This document shows positions 34,657 through 44,922 of a stretch of DNA of 64,000 nt, piece after piece (position 1 is the first letter of the stretch; each line of letters begins with the position of its first letter). The translations under genes were made by a program, and so were the position numbers. Source of the DNA: Diploptera punctata (taxonomy: Eukaryota; Arthropoda; Insecta; Blattodea; Blaberidae); assembly GCA_030220185.1 (NCBI GenBank), contig JASPKZ010003845.1:2946001-3010000 (forward strand). The letters run 5' to 3'. The notes under the pieces are model-generated. The model was not told the origin of the DNA. It ran no database searches and saw nothing but the letters and a program-made list of their open reading frames with translations.

Positions 34657-35015
34657 TCCACCGCTGTGGTCTCGGGGTAGCGTGCTGCCTTGTCACGCAG
34701 CGGGCCCGGATTCGATCCCCGGTCGGGACAGTTTTTCTGGGTGAGGTTTTTATCGGGGTTTTTCCTCACCTGTAAGACAAATGTCAGGAAAACTTTAAGG
34801 CCCAAACGGTCCCCGGAATCATATGGCAATCGCAATCATCATCATTCATATTCATCTTAGGTTAAGCTTAGGTTTAGGGACTCTCCTGGGCACCATTATC
34901 ATCATCATCACCCATCATATCATCGGGGCAACATAACCCCGCCTTCCAGGCGCACCAGCCTCAGAAGTGGGTTACAAGTACGCCATACCAGGAGAGAAAG
35001 CAGGAACGTCGAAAG
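34657..35015 (+). mobile_element. SINE-A head joined to a different tail
   Basis: Head TCCACCGCTGTGGTCTCGG with B box GGATTCGATCCCC, then the SINE-A middle module to CCCCGGAATCATATGGC and an ATCATC stretch. Instead of the usual SINE-A tail it has GCCTTCCAGGCGCACCAGC, CTCAGAAGTGGGTTAC and CGCCATACCAGGAGAGA, the tail found with another head at 50611..50880. Confidence 0.75.
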
Positions 35016-35139
35016 ACAAACCTGGGGCATTTGAAAAAAAAATTATAATCTAACAGTTATAAAAAAATAAGGTATGTAATAATGTAGGTGAAATTTGACT
35101 TTATTACTTTTGTATAACTAAGTAACTAAAGCACCTGCC

Positions 35140-36085
35140 CTATAGATCCCATTGGTTCATGGCCGCGCGGACATAAGCTCTCCATACATTCATATTCTGA
35201 ACTAATGTTTTCCAATCATCCTCTGTATAATTTACTCCCCTCAAATCATGGTTAATTATATTCTCCCACCTCATTCTTGGCTTGCCTATTGGTCACTTTC
35301 CTTCTGGTTTCCCTAAAAGGAGCTGTTATCACCCTCTCAATCCCCATTCGTGCCCCATGTTCTGCCCATCTCAGTCTGCAAGACATAACAGTTATTATAA
35401 TATCTGATTTTCTATAAAGATCACGTAGCTCACTGTTAATGTAGTTTTCTCCATTCTCCTGTTTGTTCATTTCTCTTTGGTCCAAAACATTTGCTGAAAA
35501 CTTCATTCTCATAATCTTTATTAAGGGTCTGGTATTCTCCATTCATCTGTCTGTTATCTCTCTTTGGTCCAAATATTTTCCTAAGAACTCTATTCTCAAA
35601 ATACTAGTAATCTTTTCTCCTCTCCTAAAGAAAGTGACCATGTTTCGCAATTTTCCATGTCATTCTGGAAGCTTTTTAGGATATTGGAACCCTATATTTT
35701 ATCTTCGGAGCTTGAGCAGGAATGTTTTTTTTTTTTACAAGAAGTTTCCACGTCCTTCTATCATCCCCTATTCGTGCCATATGTCATTCTCATTGCAGTC
35801 TACGAGACGTAACTCTTCTTATAACATCTGATTTCTCACAAAGATTATGTAGCTTACTGTTAAGTATTCTTCCCCATTCACTTGTCAGTTATCTCTCTTC
35901 GGTCCGAATATTTTCATAAGAATTTCATTCTCAAAATATTAGTAATATTTTCTCCTCTCTTAAAGTAAGAGACAGCGTTTCGCAACTATGTAGTGGAAGA
36001 ATAGCCGTTTTATATACTTTTAGTTTAACACTTTTTAGAGAAGTTGTGACAAGTATCCTTGTAATACACAGTAGTTTGCGAAATA
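35140..36085 (-). mobile_element. Three LINE A fragments in series, inverted
   Basis: The first piece (35140..35530) runs from near the 3' terminus back to the FENKVL block. A second (35535..35655) repeats the Q(R)EMN..FENK block. A third (35735..36085) starts again at TTTTACAAGAAGTTTCCACG (KLLVGK) and goes back to the YKTIIL region. Overlapping content shows at least two insertions or a local duplication. Confidence 0.75.
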
Positions 36086-36481
36086 AGACAATAAAACATA
36101 ATTTGATTGTTGTACTAATTTGGGCGACTGTACCCTTGTATGAAACGCTGTTGGAATTTAAAGAAAAAGTAAGAGGCGTCCACCACATTATTTTTTTTCA
36201 AACTAATTATTGTTAGGGACGTCCAGGCACGTAAATCAGAAAATCCCTCCTACCAGAAAATAATTACAGCGTCAGCCCTTAACCCTTCCTCCTGGTCCTG
36301 TGTTTATCTTCGGCGTTGAGTTCTGCGGTCGCATTTCACACTTGGCTTAGCAGCGATTGCGACATTCCATGCAACAACTGCTCATCTCCACCACACAGTA
36401 CGTGATCACAGAAAGTCACGGCATTTGTTTTGTTATGATCTACCATCATTCAAATTGTCTTGTATATAGATGAAAAGGGAG
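36086..36481. other. Unassigned stretch, GC-richer core
   Basis: 36220..36430 is richer in GC than average (CCCTTCCTCCTGGTCCTG, TTGCGACATTCCATGC) but no frame looks coding. Confidence 0.35.
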
Positions 36482-37580
36482 TAATTACACACAAGAATGA
36501 AGTGCAGAAATAAATTAAACATATGGTCAATCTGGAAATACAAGCTATTATGAATTATAGAGCCTTCTTGTCATTCCAACTTCTCTCAAACATTGTGTAA
36601 AATTATGTAATTCTTCCAGTTAGCTTATATCATAAGAATGTGAAACATGATCTCTTACTTTAAGGGTGGATAAAAATGTTACGAACATTTGAGAATAAAC
36701 TTTTAACACAAAAATGAGATTATATAATACATTAATAAAACCTGTGTTAACGTATGAAAGTGAGACCTGGGTCTTCACTGAAAATATCATTGCTCAGCTC
36801 GGAATTTTTTAAAGGAAAATTCTGAGAAAATATATGGACCCATTCAGGAAAGAGGAGAATGACGATACAATATAATAAGGAATTGTACCACTTGTATAAA
36901 TCACCAGACACTGTTACAGATATTTAAGTTACTACATTGAGATGGGCAGGACATATCCAGAGAATGGATAATAGTAAAACAATTAAAAAAATAATGATGG
37001 GCCATCCAGATGGAAGAAGAAATGTTGGAAGACCTAAAGCTAGATGGATGGATTGAGTTTTGGAAGATGTTCAAAGACTTAAAATTCGAAACTGGTGAAC
37101 GGACTCAAGGGATAGAGAGGTCTGGAGGAGAGTTCTTAGAGAGGCTGTGTCTCTACCCGGATTGTTCCGCCAAATACGATGATGATTTGAGAATAATGCT
37201 CTTAGTAACATTTTTGGAACAAACACAGAAGAACTAACAGGTGAATGAAAAAAACTGCATAACTGTGAGCAACGTGATCTTTATGGGAAACCAAATCGGA
37301 TAACAACAGTAAGTGTCGTAGTCTGCGATGGGCAGGATATGTGACGTGAATGGGGAATGAATGAAGGGTATAGGAACTTCTTGTAGGAAAAGAAGAGGGA
37401 AGCTGCAAGCAGGTAGGCCAATAATGAGTTTGGATAATAACATTATCCACGATTTGAGGGAGTTAAATTATACAGGCAAGAATTATAAAAAATAGTTCAG
37501 GATAAGGATCTATGGAGAGTTCATGTCTGCGCAGACATCAGCCTGCGCGTTTGATAGTGCCAATGAATTAGTTTTAAATA
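36482..37580 (+). mobile_element. LINE A copy split by LINE E
   Basis: Left part 36482..36706 has the NEVQK..IKH..WSILEIQAIMNY and TFENKLL blocks. Right part 37187..37580 resumes at the ENNALSNIFG-type block and runs to the terminus GTTTGATAGTGCCAATGAA. Stops throughout. Confidence 0.8.
36707..37186 (+). mobile_element. LINE E 3' end inserted into LINE A
   Basis: Encodes KMRLYNTLIKPVLTYESETW, then KILRKYMDPFRKEEN, LRWAGHIQRMDNSKT, GRRNVGRPKARWMD and a decayed C-terminus ending GATGATGAT. The flanks TTGAGAATAAACTTTTAA (36689..36706) and TTGAGAATAATGCTCTTA (37187..37204) are the duplicated LINE A target, diverged. Confidence 0.75.
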
Positions 37581-38063
37581 AATAATAGTTTTAAAAAACT
37601 AAAACAACACGCTTTATTAGAAAACCTAACTAAAAAATGAAACATAATTTTAATTTCCAACACGCTTGGGATAAAATTAAAGTGGTCAACAAAAAAAATC
37701 ATCTCCAACACATATAGAATAAAACTAGAGTTATCAACAAAAAGAAAATAATTTTACCATCAAAAACGTGGGGTGCTCTATATCAATTAATATATTTGAT
37801 AATAAACAGATATTGGTAAAAGTAAAGTCTCTAAGAAGAAAATGTAAAAATCATAAAAAGCACCCCACGCTTTTGATGGTAAAATTATTTTCTTTTTGTT
37901 GATAACTCTAGTTTTATTCTAGATGTGTTGGAGATGATTTTTTTACCACTTTAATTTTATCCCAAGCGTGTTGGAAATTAAAATTATTTTTCATTTTTTA
38001 GTTCGGTTTTCTAATAAAGCGTGTTGTTTTAGTTTTTTTAAACTATTATTTAGTTTATATTTT
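37578..38063. mobile_element. Foldback element, probably Mutator-like
   Basis: Two arms of about 200 bp (left up to GTGGGGTGCT at 37777; right from 37859) are roughly 95% complementary around an 81-nt loop. TTAGTTTTAA flanks it on both sides (37568..37577 and 38064..38073), a 10/10 match. Long TIRs with 9 to 11 bp duplications fit Mutator-like foldbacks. Within each arm a motif CCAACACGCTT / CCAACACAT recurs about every 45 to 55 bp. There is no ORF. Confidence 0.7.
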
Positions 38064-38160
38064 TTAGTTTTAATATTTTACAGAATGAGATAAAATGGTA
38101 AATATCTTTAAATTCGACACTATTGTAGTATGAGCTAAAAGTAATACTCTTCTAAAAAAA

Positions 38161-38251
38161 TCCTCGCAGCCGGATTTGAACCAGTGACTTATGGATTACT
38201 GAAACTATATACCACTAGAGTTCACCGCTCTACCAACTGAGCTCTTACAAC
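38161..38251 (-). tRNA. tRNA-Tyr-like pseudogene with intron and CTA anticodon
   Basis: The minus strand shows the D arm GCTCAGTTGGTAGAGC, the anticodon region GAACTCTAG followed by an intron-like TGGTATATAGTTTCAG, and the T arm ACTGGTTCAAATCCGGC. The layout and intron resemble animal tRNA-Tyr(GTA). The anticodon triplet at 38216..38218 reads CTA instead of GTA. The acceptor strands (GTTGTAA at the 5' side, TGCGAGG at the 3' side) do not pair, and the first T-stem pair is A.C. I infer a pseudogene, not a working suppressor tRNA. Confidence 0.65.
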
Positions 38252-38297
38252 GATTGACTAAAAAGTCGACAAGTCCGCAACCTAATATACCAGTTTT

Positions 38298-38775
38298 CAT
38301 TTTTTTGATTTTCTGATGATTCTGGCCAAGATTTTAGAAACAAAATATGAAATTATTGTATTGTCACGGGTCTTTTACAACTATACAAAGTTTCAAGTCG
38401 ATTCAATCTTTCTCAGTGGGTGAAAATCGTGTTCAAAGATTCCGTTACATAGATACAAATACACTTTTTTTGATTATCTGACGATTCTGGCCAGGATTTT
38501 AAAAACAAATATGAAAATATTGTATTGTCACGGGTCCTTTACAAGTATAAAAAGTTTCAAGCCGATCCAATGTTTCTAAGTGGGTGAAACTCGCGTTCAA
38601 AGATTCCGTTGCATAAATACAAAGACACTTTTTTTTTTTAATTTCTGATGATTCTGGTCAGGATTTTATAAAAAAATGAAATTAGTGTATTGTCACGGGT
38701 CCTTTACAAGTATATAAAGTTTCAAATCGATCCAATGATTTTAAGTGGGTGAAAATCGCGTTGAAAGATTCCGTT
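38298..38775. repeat. Three tandem units of about 150-168 bp
   Basis: Units start with a T run plus TTCTGATGATTCTGGCCA, share TATTGTCACGGGTC and AAAGTTTCAA.TCGATCCAAT, and end AAAGATTCCGTTACATAGAT. Borders are about 38298, 38466 and 38629. The last unit runs directly into (GATA)n. The wording resembles the 3' ends of some RTE-like retroposons, but no ORF is attached. Confidence 0.85.
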
Positions 38776-38956
<181 letters not shown>

Positions 38957-39069
38957 CAGGTCAAGCTAATATAACGCGTGTAAAATGGAGTCGTTCATAA
39001 GATCACTTTATTTTCATTATGACCTATTGTAGAAGGGACCTATTACCCAGAAAAATCTGTTTATTGGGT

Positions 39070-39640
39070 TAAATAATAAAATTATAGAACGGATAAATAC
39101 TTTTAAGTGCCTTGACTCAAAGCCACATTTTCGGAAGAATTAGACATCCAAGAAAAAATCTATCTACAAAAAAAGGATTAGGTATTCTTATATTATATGG
39201 ATGCTAAACATAGCTTTAAGCGAGGAGAAATTATAACGAGTATTTGAAAAAAAAAATCTTAGGAAAATGTTTGAAATAAAAGAGAAATGAACAGACAGGC
39301 GAATGGAGAAGACTACATTACAGTGAACTAAACTATCTTTATAAGAAACCAGATATAATAAGAACAGTTAAGTTTCGTAGACTGCGATGGGCAGGTCATG
39401 TAGCACAAATAGGGATTAAAATAGGGGCATGGAAGCTTCTTGTAGGAAAATCAGAGAAAAACGCTTTGGTAGATCATGAATGAGATGAGAGAATAACATT
39501 AACCAAGATTTGAAGGAAGTATTTTTTTACAGGGGATGATTGGAAAACAAAAGCTCTGGATAGGGGTGTATGGAGAGCGTATGTCCGCGCGGGCATGAAG
39601 CTATGAGTTCGATAGTATCAGTGAGTTAGTCTAGTTTTCA
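39070..39640 (+). mobile_element. LINE A 3' part, decayed
   Basis: IIERINTFKCL-like start, then the FxKKILRKMF, LRWAGHVAQIG and WKLLVGKSE blocks, ending in TGAGTTCGATAGTATCAGTG. Multiple indels. Confidence 0.75.
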
Positions 39641-39734
39641 AACTATCATTAGCACAGAAACAAACATAAATAAAATCATATAACACAGTGGCAAAGTCTG
39701 TTCCGTCAGTGAAACATAGATTTAGACAAATGCA

Positions 39735-40270
39735 TGATGAAAGAAGCTTTTATTGATGTCATAATATGTGATTTCAGAAAAGGACATCCTCTATCGCAAA
39801 CTCGACCACACCAACATGTACTGACATACTAAAATGCAGAAAAAAATTATAAAGAAACTACTTGCTCTGTAAAAATAGTAGTTTTTCAATGGCATGTTCT
39901 CACTATGGTATCTCTGGGAATGAGACGGCAGATGAACTAGTCAAGAAAGGAACCCAAATTCTCTCATACTCTATTGTAGTCCCATATTTCAGAGCAGTGG
40001 CCACTAATCGCAAGAAAATAAAATGAGCAACTTAAACACATCAAAACCTTATTTTTTTAAATGCAGTTTATAATCACTTTTTGCATGACACACGCCACCC
40101 GGGCCTTACAGTGGCACGACCTGTCGGGAGAGGGATTTTAAACTGTGATCATACATATACTTTTTGATCACACAAAGGCACAAGGGCATAGAAGGCCTCT
40201 CCGAATGAGTGATCAGCTCAATGTCAGGGCATCCTCCGAGAAAATGCAACATTAAGGCAAAACCCAGCAT
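39735..40270 (+). mobile_element. RNase H-LINE 3' part
   Basis: Carries the RNase H motif HYGISGNETADELVKKGTQ (about 39900..39955), preceded by a decayed domain and followed by the 3' region TTACAGTGGCACGACCTGTC. The H..GNExAD block is typical of the RNase H domain in I/R1/Jockey-type LINEs. A second copy of the 3' region is at 24030..24190. Confidence 0.65.
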
Positions 40271-40311
40271 TCACACACGCACACAGTCGTACCAAACTTG
40301 GGGTTATGATA

Positions 40312-40428
40312 ATGATGATTATGTCAAGCCAGATGATGTTAGGGGACCGTTTGGGTTTTGAAGTTTCCTGATATTTACGTTATCTTACAGCTGAGGGGAA
40401 AAACCTGAGTAAAAACCATCATTATTAT
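40312..40428 (-). mobile_element. SINE-A middle module fragment
   Basis: Plus-direction GGGGACCGTTTGGGTTTTGA and TTACAGCTGAGGGGAAAAAC match the middle module. Head and tail are absent. Confidence 0.55.
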
Positions 40429-40477
40429 TTTTTTATTTATATTAATTACTATTACAAGATAAAAATTAAAATATATA

Positions 40478-40553
40478 CCTTTTGGCAGATGCCGTCGTCC
40501 TTAACTGTGTTAAAATGTTGTTTTTAAAATATTAATTTGAGGCCTTTTATGTA
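40478..40553 (+). mobile_element. Penelope-like end, left arm
   Basis: TACCTTTTGGCAGATGCCG, TCGTCCTTAACTGTG and TTTGAGGCCTTT are the inverse complement of 42445..42516. The two arms flank the LINE A copy at 40556..42110. Confidence 0.65.
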
Positions 40554-40555
40554 CT

Positions 40556-42110
40556 TACTTACTTACTTACTTACTTACTCACTGGCACTATCGAACCCGT
40601 AGGTTCATGGCCGCGCGGACATAAGCTCTCCATGCATCCCTATCCTGAGCTAATGCTTTCCAATCATTTCCTGTATAATCTACTTCCCTCAAATCATAGT
40701 TAATGTTGTTCTCCCACCTCATTCTTGGTCTACCAACTGGGCGTTTTCCTTCTGGCTTTCCTACAAGAAGTTTCCATGCACGTCTTTCATTCCCCATACG
40801 TGCAACATGCCCCGCCCATCGCAGTCTACGAGACTTAACTGTTCTTATTATATATCTGGCTTCCTATAAAGACCATGTAGTTCATTGTTATGTAGTCTTC
40901 TCCATTCACCATGTCTGTTCATCTTCCTTTGGTCCAAAAATTTTCCTAAGAACTTTATTCTCAAATACTCGTAATCTCCTTTCCTCCCTCTAAAGTAAGA
41001 GTCCATGTTTCGCACCAATATAATATAACTGGTTAGAATAATAGTTTTATATATTTTCAGCTTAACGTTTTTTGAAAGGAGTTGGGACATCAAAAGTCTC
41101 TGCAATGCATAATAGCATGCATTTCCAGAATTGAGCCTATGTTTAATTTCTTTGTGCATCTCATTCCTATTTGTGATTATTGTTCCTAGGTATTTGAATT
41201 CAGCCAATTCCTCAAAATTTCCCTCATTTGTCATTAGCTGTCCATTTCCATTATATAATGTATTTCTACGTGTGACCATATATTTAGTTTTACTGATATT
41301 TACTTCCAGTCCTAATTTCTTAGTGTTACTCAATAGTGTGTGCGTGTTGGCCTTTAGTATCTCCTCGCTATCGGCCAGTAGTACCACATCATCAGCATAA
41401 ACTAACAGCTTATTAATACCATTCACTTGTAAGCCTTCCTTATTCTCTAAAGATTTAATGGCATGCTCTAGTACAAAATTAAATAGTAGAGGAGATAGTG
41501 CATCTCCTTGCTTCAACCCATTCTGGATTTCAAAAGTGTCTGAAAACTGTTTGCCTACACGCACCCTACTCGTTGAGCCATTTAGACACATTCGTATAAG
41601 TCTAACTAACTTTTTGGGAATTCCGAACTCCAGCAGGATACTATATAACTTCTCCCTCTTAATTGAATCATATGCTTTTTTGAAGTCTACATATAGTTGA
41701 TGTACAGTACCATTATATTCCCATTTCTTTTCTAAAATCTGTCTTATACTAAAAATCTGATCTGTTGTAGACCTGTTTCTTCTAAATGCACATTGATGAT
41801 CTCCTAGAATGTCATCAATATAGGGAGTAAGTCTGCTTACTAATATATTTGTTAGAATTTTGTACGAAGTTGAAAGTAATGAGATGCCCCTATAGTTGTT
41901 ACAATCAGTTTTATCTCCTTTCTTATAAATTGGTACGATAATTGATTCCTTCCATTCATCTGGAAGAGCTTCTTTTTCCAAAATCATACTAAGCAACCAG
42001 CGTATCTTGTCCATCAATTTTTCTCCCCCTGATTTTATCAGTTCTGCTGGGATCTCATCTGAACCTGATGCTTTATACATCTTCAATTTTTCAATTGCCA
42101 TTTCAACCTC
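40556..42110 (-). mobile_element. LINE A, best copy: reverse transcriptase plus C-terminal region
   Basis: Non-LTR reverse transcriptase that copies LINE RNA into DNA at the target site. A 417-codon open frame (42101..40848) gives, from its start: SGSDEIPAELIKSGGEKL, LPDEWKESIIVPIYKKGD, NNYRGISLLSTSYKI, motif A LYVDFKKAYDSI (about residue 135), motif B GLKQGDALSPLLFNFVLE (about 195) and motif C LLVYADDVVLLA (about 235). It then reads LAEFKYLGTIITN and leaves the family frame through small indels near 41000 and 40915. A TA insertion near 40852 ends it at GLYRKPDI. The remaining C-terminus MGNERRAWKLLVGK, GRPRMRWENN is open in another frame (40797..40588). The 3' end is followed by an (AGTA)n-like tail at 40556..40580. 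The endonuclease domain is missing, so the element is 5'-truncated. Clade is probably RTE-like, from memory. Confidence 0.9.
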
Positions 42111-42124
42111 TAATGCACGCGGAT

Positions 42125-42600
42125 GGAAAATGAAGCTGTGCCAAACACATCAATAACGCTGGTCACCTAATGGACACAATAGAAAATCCCTCACGAGAGT
42201 TCACAAAAAAAAAATCCAACTAAGATAAATTTATTAGAAGACCTTGAAATTATAAAAGAAGTCAGCGACACGTTACTATTAAATGAGAACACATCCAAAT
42301 CGTACAATCCATTATATGAGATCGTTAAAAACAAGTAATTTGCTACCAATGACACTCCAAGACCATCAACGTCTATAACGTCGTAAAACAATAACAGTTA
42401 GTAGCACTTACTCATCCTGCTGATGATGGAAGTTGACATCCGAAAGGCCTCGAGTTAATATTTTAAATACAAACATTTTAATACAGTTAAGGACGACGGA
42501 ATCTGCCAAAAGGTATAAATTAAATTTTTACCTTGTGACTATTCACCTCAACGGAATTTGGTATCAATTTTGTTAGTATTGGCCTTATTATTATTGTTGA
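42125..42600 (+). mobile_element. Penelope-like 3' ORF end and right arm
   Basis: A decayed coding end, LLEDLEIIKEVSDTLLLNEN then SYNPLYEIVKN (about 42225..42340), matches the end of the GIY-YIG protein at 46540..46730 (minus). Downstream are CTGCTGATGATGGAAG, CCGAAAGGCC and TTAAGGACGACGG, the arm complementary to 40478..40553, then CACCTCAACGGAATTTGGT. Confidence 0.65.
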
Positions 42601-43129
42601 GGAGGATTAAGCTATATTTTTGGATGTAATTATATTTCTTTGGGTTAATGTTTTTGAGATTATACATCTGTTACCCAGGAAACTTCATAATCATCATGAG
42701 GACAACTGCTTAAGTTGGACATCGCCTTCTCGCAGGGAATCTCTCCATCTCTGTCTTAGTGACTATAAATATGAATAAAAAAGTTTAAAGCATATAGGAC
42801 ACTTTTGCAGTGAAGGCAGATCGTAATACCAGAAGCTGTGGTGGTGTAATGACAGTAACATTTTTGCTTGATGTAATTACAACTCCGGAGATGAAGATGC
42901 GCAAAATTATTATTTATTTTGTGTGTGTGCATTATTAAGCTTTGTGCTTCACTATGTGATGAAAAAATAACTAGACAGTGAAGGCGACCGACACAAGTTG
43001 TTAACGCTCTCGCTCTTTCGCCACTAATTTTATTTCCTTTCATTTTTTTGTTTTCATTTTACATTTTCACTATTATTCACTGTAATTGCGCACCTTATGT
43101 GTTGTCATTACATTTAATACTAAGATAAA
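42601..43129. other. Unassigned intron DNA
   Basis: No repeat or coding signal recognised. The minus-strand open frame at 42756..43043 has no motif. Confidence 0.4.
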
Positions 43130-43177
43130 TAATAATAATAATAATAATAATTATTATTATTATTATTATTATTATTA
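43130..43177. repeat. (AAT)n followed by (ATT)n
   Basis: The two runs are mutually complementary, so the tract can fold on itself. Confidence 0.9.
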
Positions 43178-43179
43178 TA

Positions 43180-43838
43180 AAAAATAAGGAAATGAAAAAT
43201 GGGGAATTTATACGAATATAGATAAAACTAGATATCTGTGTATAGGAGAAGAAAGGGAAAATATAAATTTCAACAATGGAGAAAAACTAGTACCTAGTAT
43301 TGAATGCACTTATTTAGGAACAAAATTAGACCATTCAGGCAATAACACAGTGGAAATAAAAAATAGAATCCACAAACAAAACAAGCAGCAAGTGCTTTAA
43401 GCTCTGTTTGGTGAAGCAAACATATTACAAAAAATAGAAAATTACAAATATATCAAACCATAATTCGGAGTATTTTAACATATGGTGCTCAAGTTTGGTA
43501 AATTTCTACCAGGGAAATGAAAATAATTTTAAGTACAGAAATGGATATTTTAAGAAGATCAGCTGGAAAATCTAGAAGCCGGACATCATAGACATTACAG
43601 AAAAGAGAAGATTACATTGGTATGGCCATGTCAAAAAATGCCAGAGCAAAGATTGCCTAAATTATTATGGATTTGATCCCAATAGAAAGGAAGAAGAAAG
43701 AAACAAAAAAAAAAACCTGGATAAAGAGTGTGCAAGAGGCTTTGATTGTCAGAGGAAGGAGGAAGATCGATGGATGGACAGAAAGGAATGGCGTTTGGTT
43801 TCCGGAAGATAATGACAGCTGTCATGATGATGATATAA
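43180..43838 (+). mobile_element. LINE C-related 3' part
   Basis: TRYLCIGEERENINFNNGEK, SIECTYLGTKLDHSGNN, TIIRSILTYGAQVW, then KREDYIGMAMSKNARAKI (off frame) and a lysine-rich C-terminus with WIKSVQEALIVRGRR. It ends GACAGCTGTCATGATGATG. A diverged cousin of LINE C. Confidence 0.7.
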
Positions 43839-43841
43839 TTA

Positions 43842-43970
43842 TAACTAACTCACTGGTACTATCGAACCCGTAGGTTCATGGCCGCGCGAACATAAGCTCT
43901 TCAATCGTCCCATTGCACTCTACGAGAACCATAGTCTACTACAAAGCTTCCTGATTTCTGACTACTTTCT
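43842..43970 (-). mobile_element. LINE A 3' terminal fragment with internal deletion
   Basis: TAACTCACTGGTACTATCGA through CATAAGCTCTT, then a jump to CCATTGCACTCTACGAGA, an upstream LINE A segment. Confidence 0.7.
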
Positions 43971-44165
43971 TCTGGTCATCTAACTTCCTGTGCTGCTCCT
44001 ATATCTAAAGGTGATTTATTTGAGCCCCTGAGTATTAAAATAGACCATGTTTATTTTGTCACATTTCAAGAAAAGTGGAAGAGAAGGCCACATGGCCTTA
44101 ACTCCACCAGGCTAAATAAATAAGAAAACTGAAATTTTCTTCTATATATTGGTATGAATAATATA

Positions 44166-44728
44166 CAGAGTGTTACTAAATTCCCATTACATACTTTGAG
44201 AACGTGTAGTGGGGACCAAGACTGTTAATTATAGCATAGAACCCATGTCCGGAAACGTATTGTTTTCCCGCTACATCCAAAATACCACAACACACGTTGT
44301 TCTCTCTGACGCCTGCTGCTTGTCGTCTGGATCCACAAGAAGGGCTCGATATGACGACCACCGACGTCATCACACATACGGCACCCGTACTATGTTCTGA
44401 TACACACGATCACCAATCTTTGGTCCTGCAACATCCGCTGCAGCCATAATCCTCGCCAGTAAGTCTTCCTCGGTTGCCACAGGGGTCTCGTAAATCAGGG
44501 CTTTCGTGTGACCCCACAAGGTAGTAGACTAGCGGGTTCAAGTTGGGAGAACGTGCAGGGTCTTTGGCGCCAAAAATGCATGAGAGTTTGAACATGTGTC
44601 GTGGTATTTCGCGTGCGTGTAACGGGAAAACGATACGTTTCCGGACGTGAGTTCCTATGCTAAGCGTAAGCGTCTTGATCCCCACTACAAGTCCTCAAAG
44701 TCTGTAATGGAAATTTAGTTACAGCCCG
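44166..44728 (-). mobile_element. Short mariner-like element (MLE-2), deletion derivative
   Basis: TIRs of about 105 bp: left CAGAGTGTTACTAAATTCCC (from 44166); right, inverted, TAACTAAATTTCCATTACAG.. ending at 44728. TA flanks both sides. Between them the minus strand keeps a decayed transposase end, ARSPNLNPLVYYLVGSH, where the family has NPLDYYLWG. The catalytic Asp position is therefore Val here. The upstream part of the gene is deleted. Confidence 0.75.
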
Positions 44729-44922
44729 TATAAATAGTATATATAGAACAAATATTTTATTTATTATAGTAGACACTTTGTGACACTATAAACTACAATT
44801 ATGAACATATATATATTAGACGTGTTCATTTGTAAAATTCACCAACAGTGGACATGGCCCATTTTATTACACAAGGGCTCATTTCATTACCGCTTTAATA
44901 TTTCTAGTGTCCCACTCTTATA

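Noticed and set aside
38161..38251. Functional amber suppressor tRNA
   Set aside because: The acceptor stem does not pair and the T stem has a mismatch; pseudogene is the better call.
40848..42101. Host gene call for the 417-codon frame
   Set aside because: The three reverse transcriptase motifs and the many partial copies show that it is LINE A, not a host protein.
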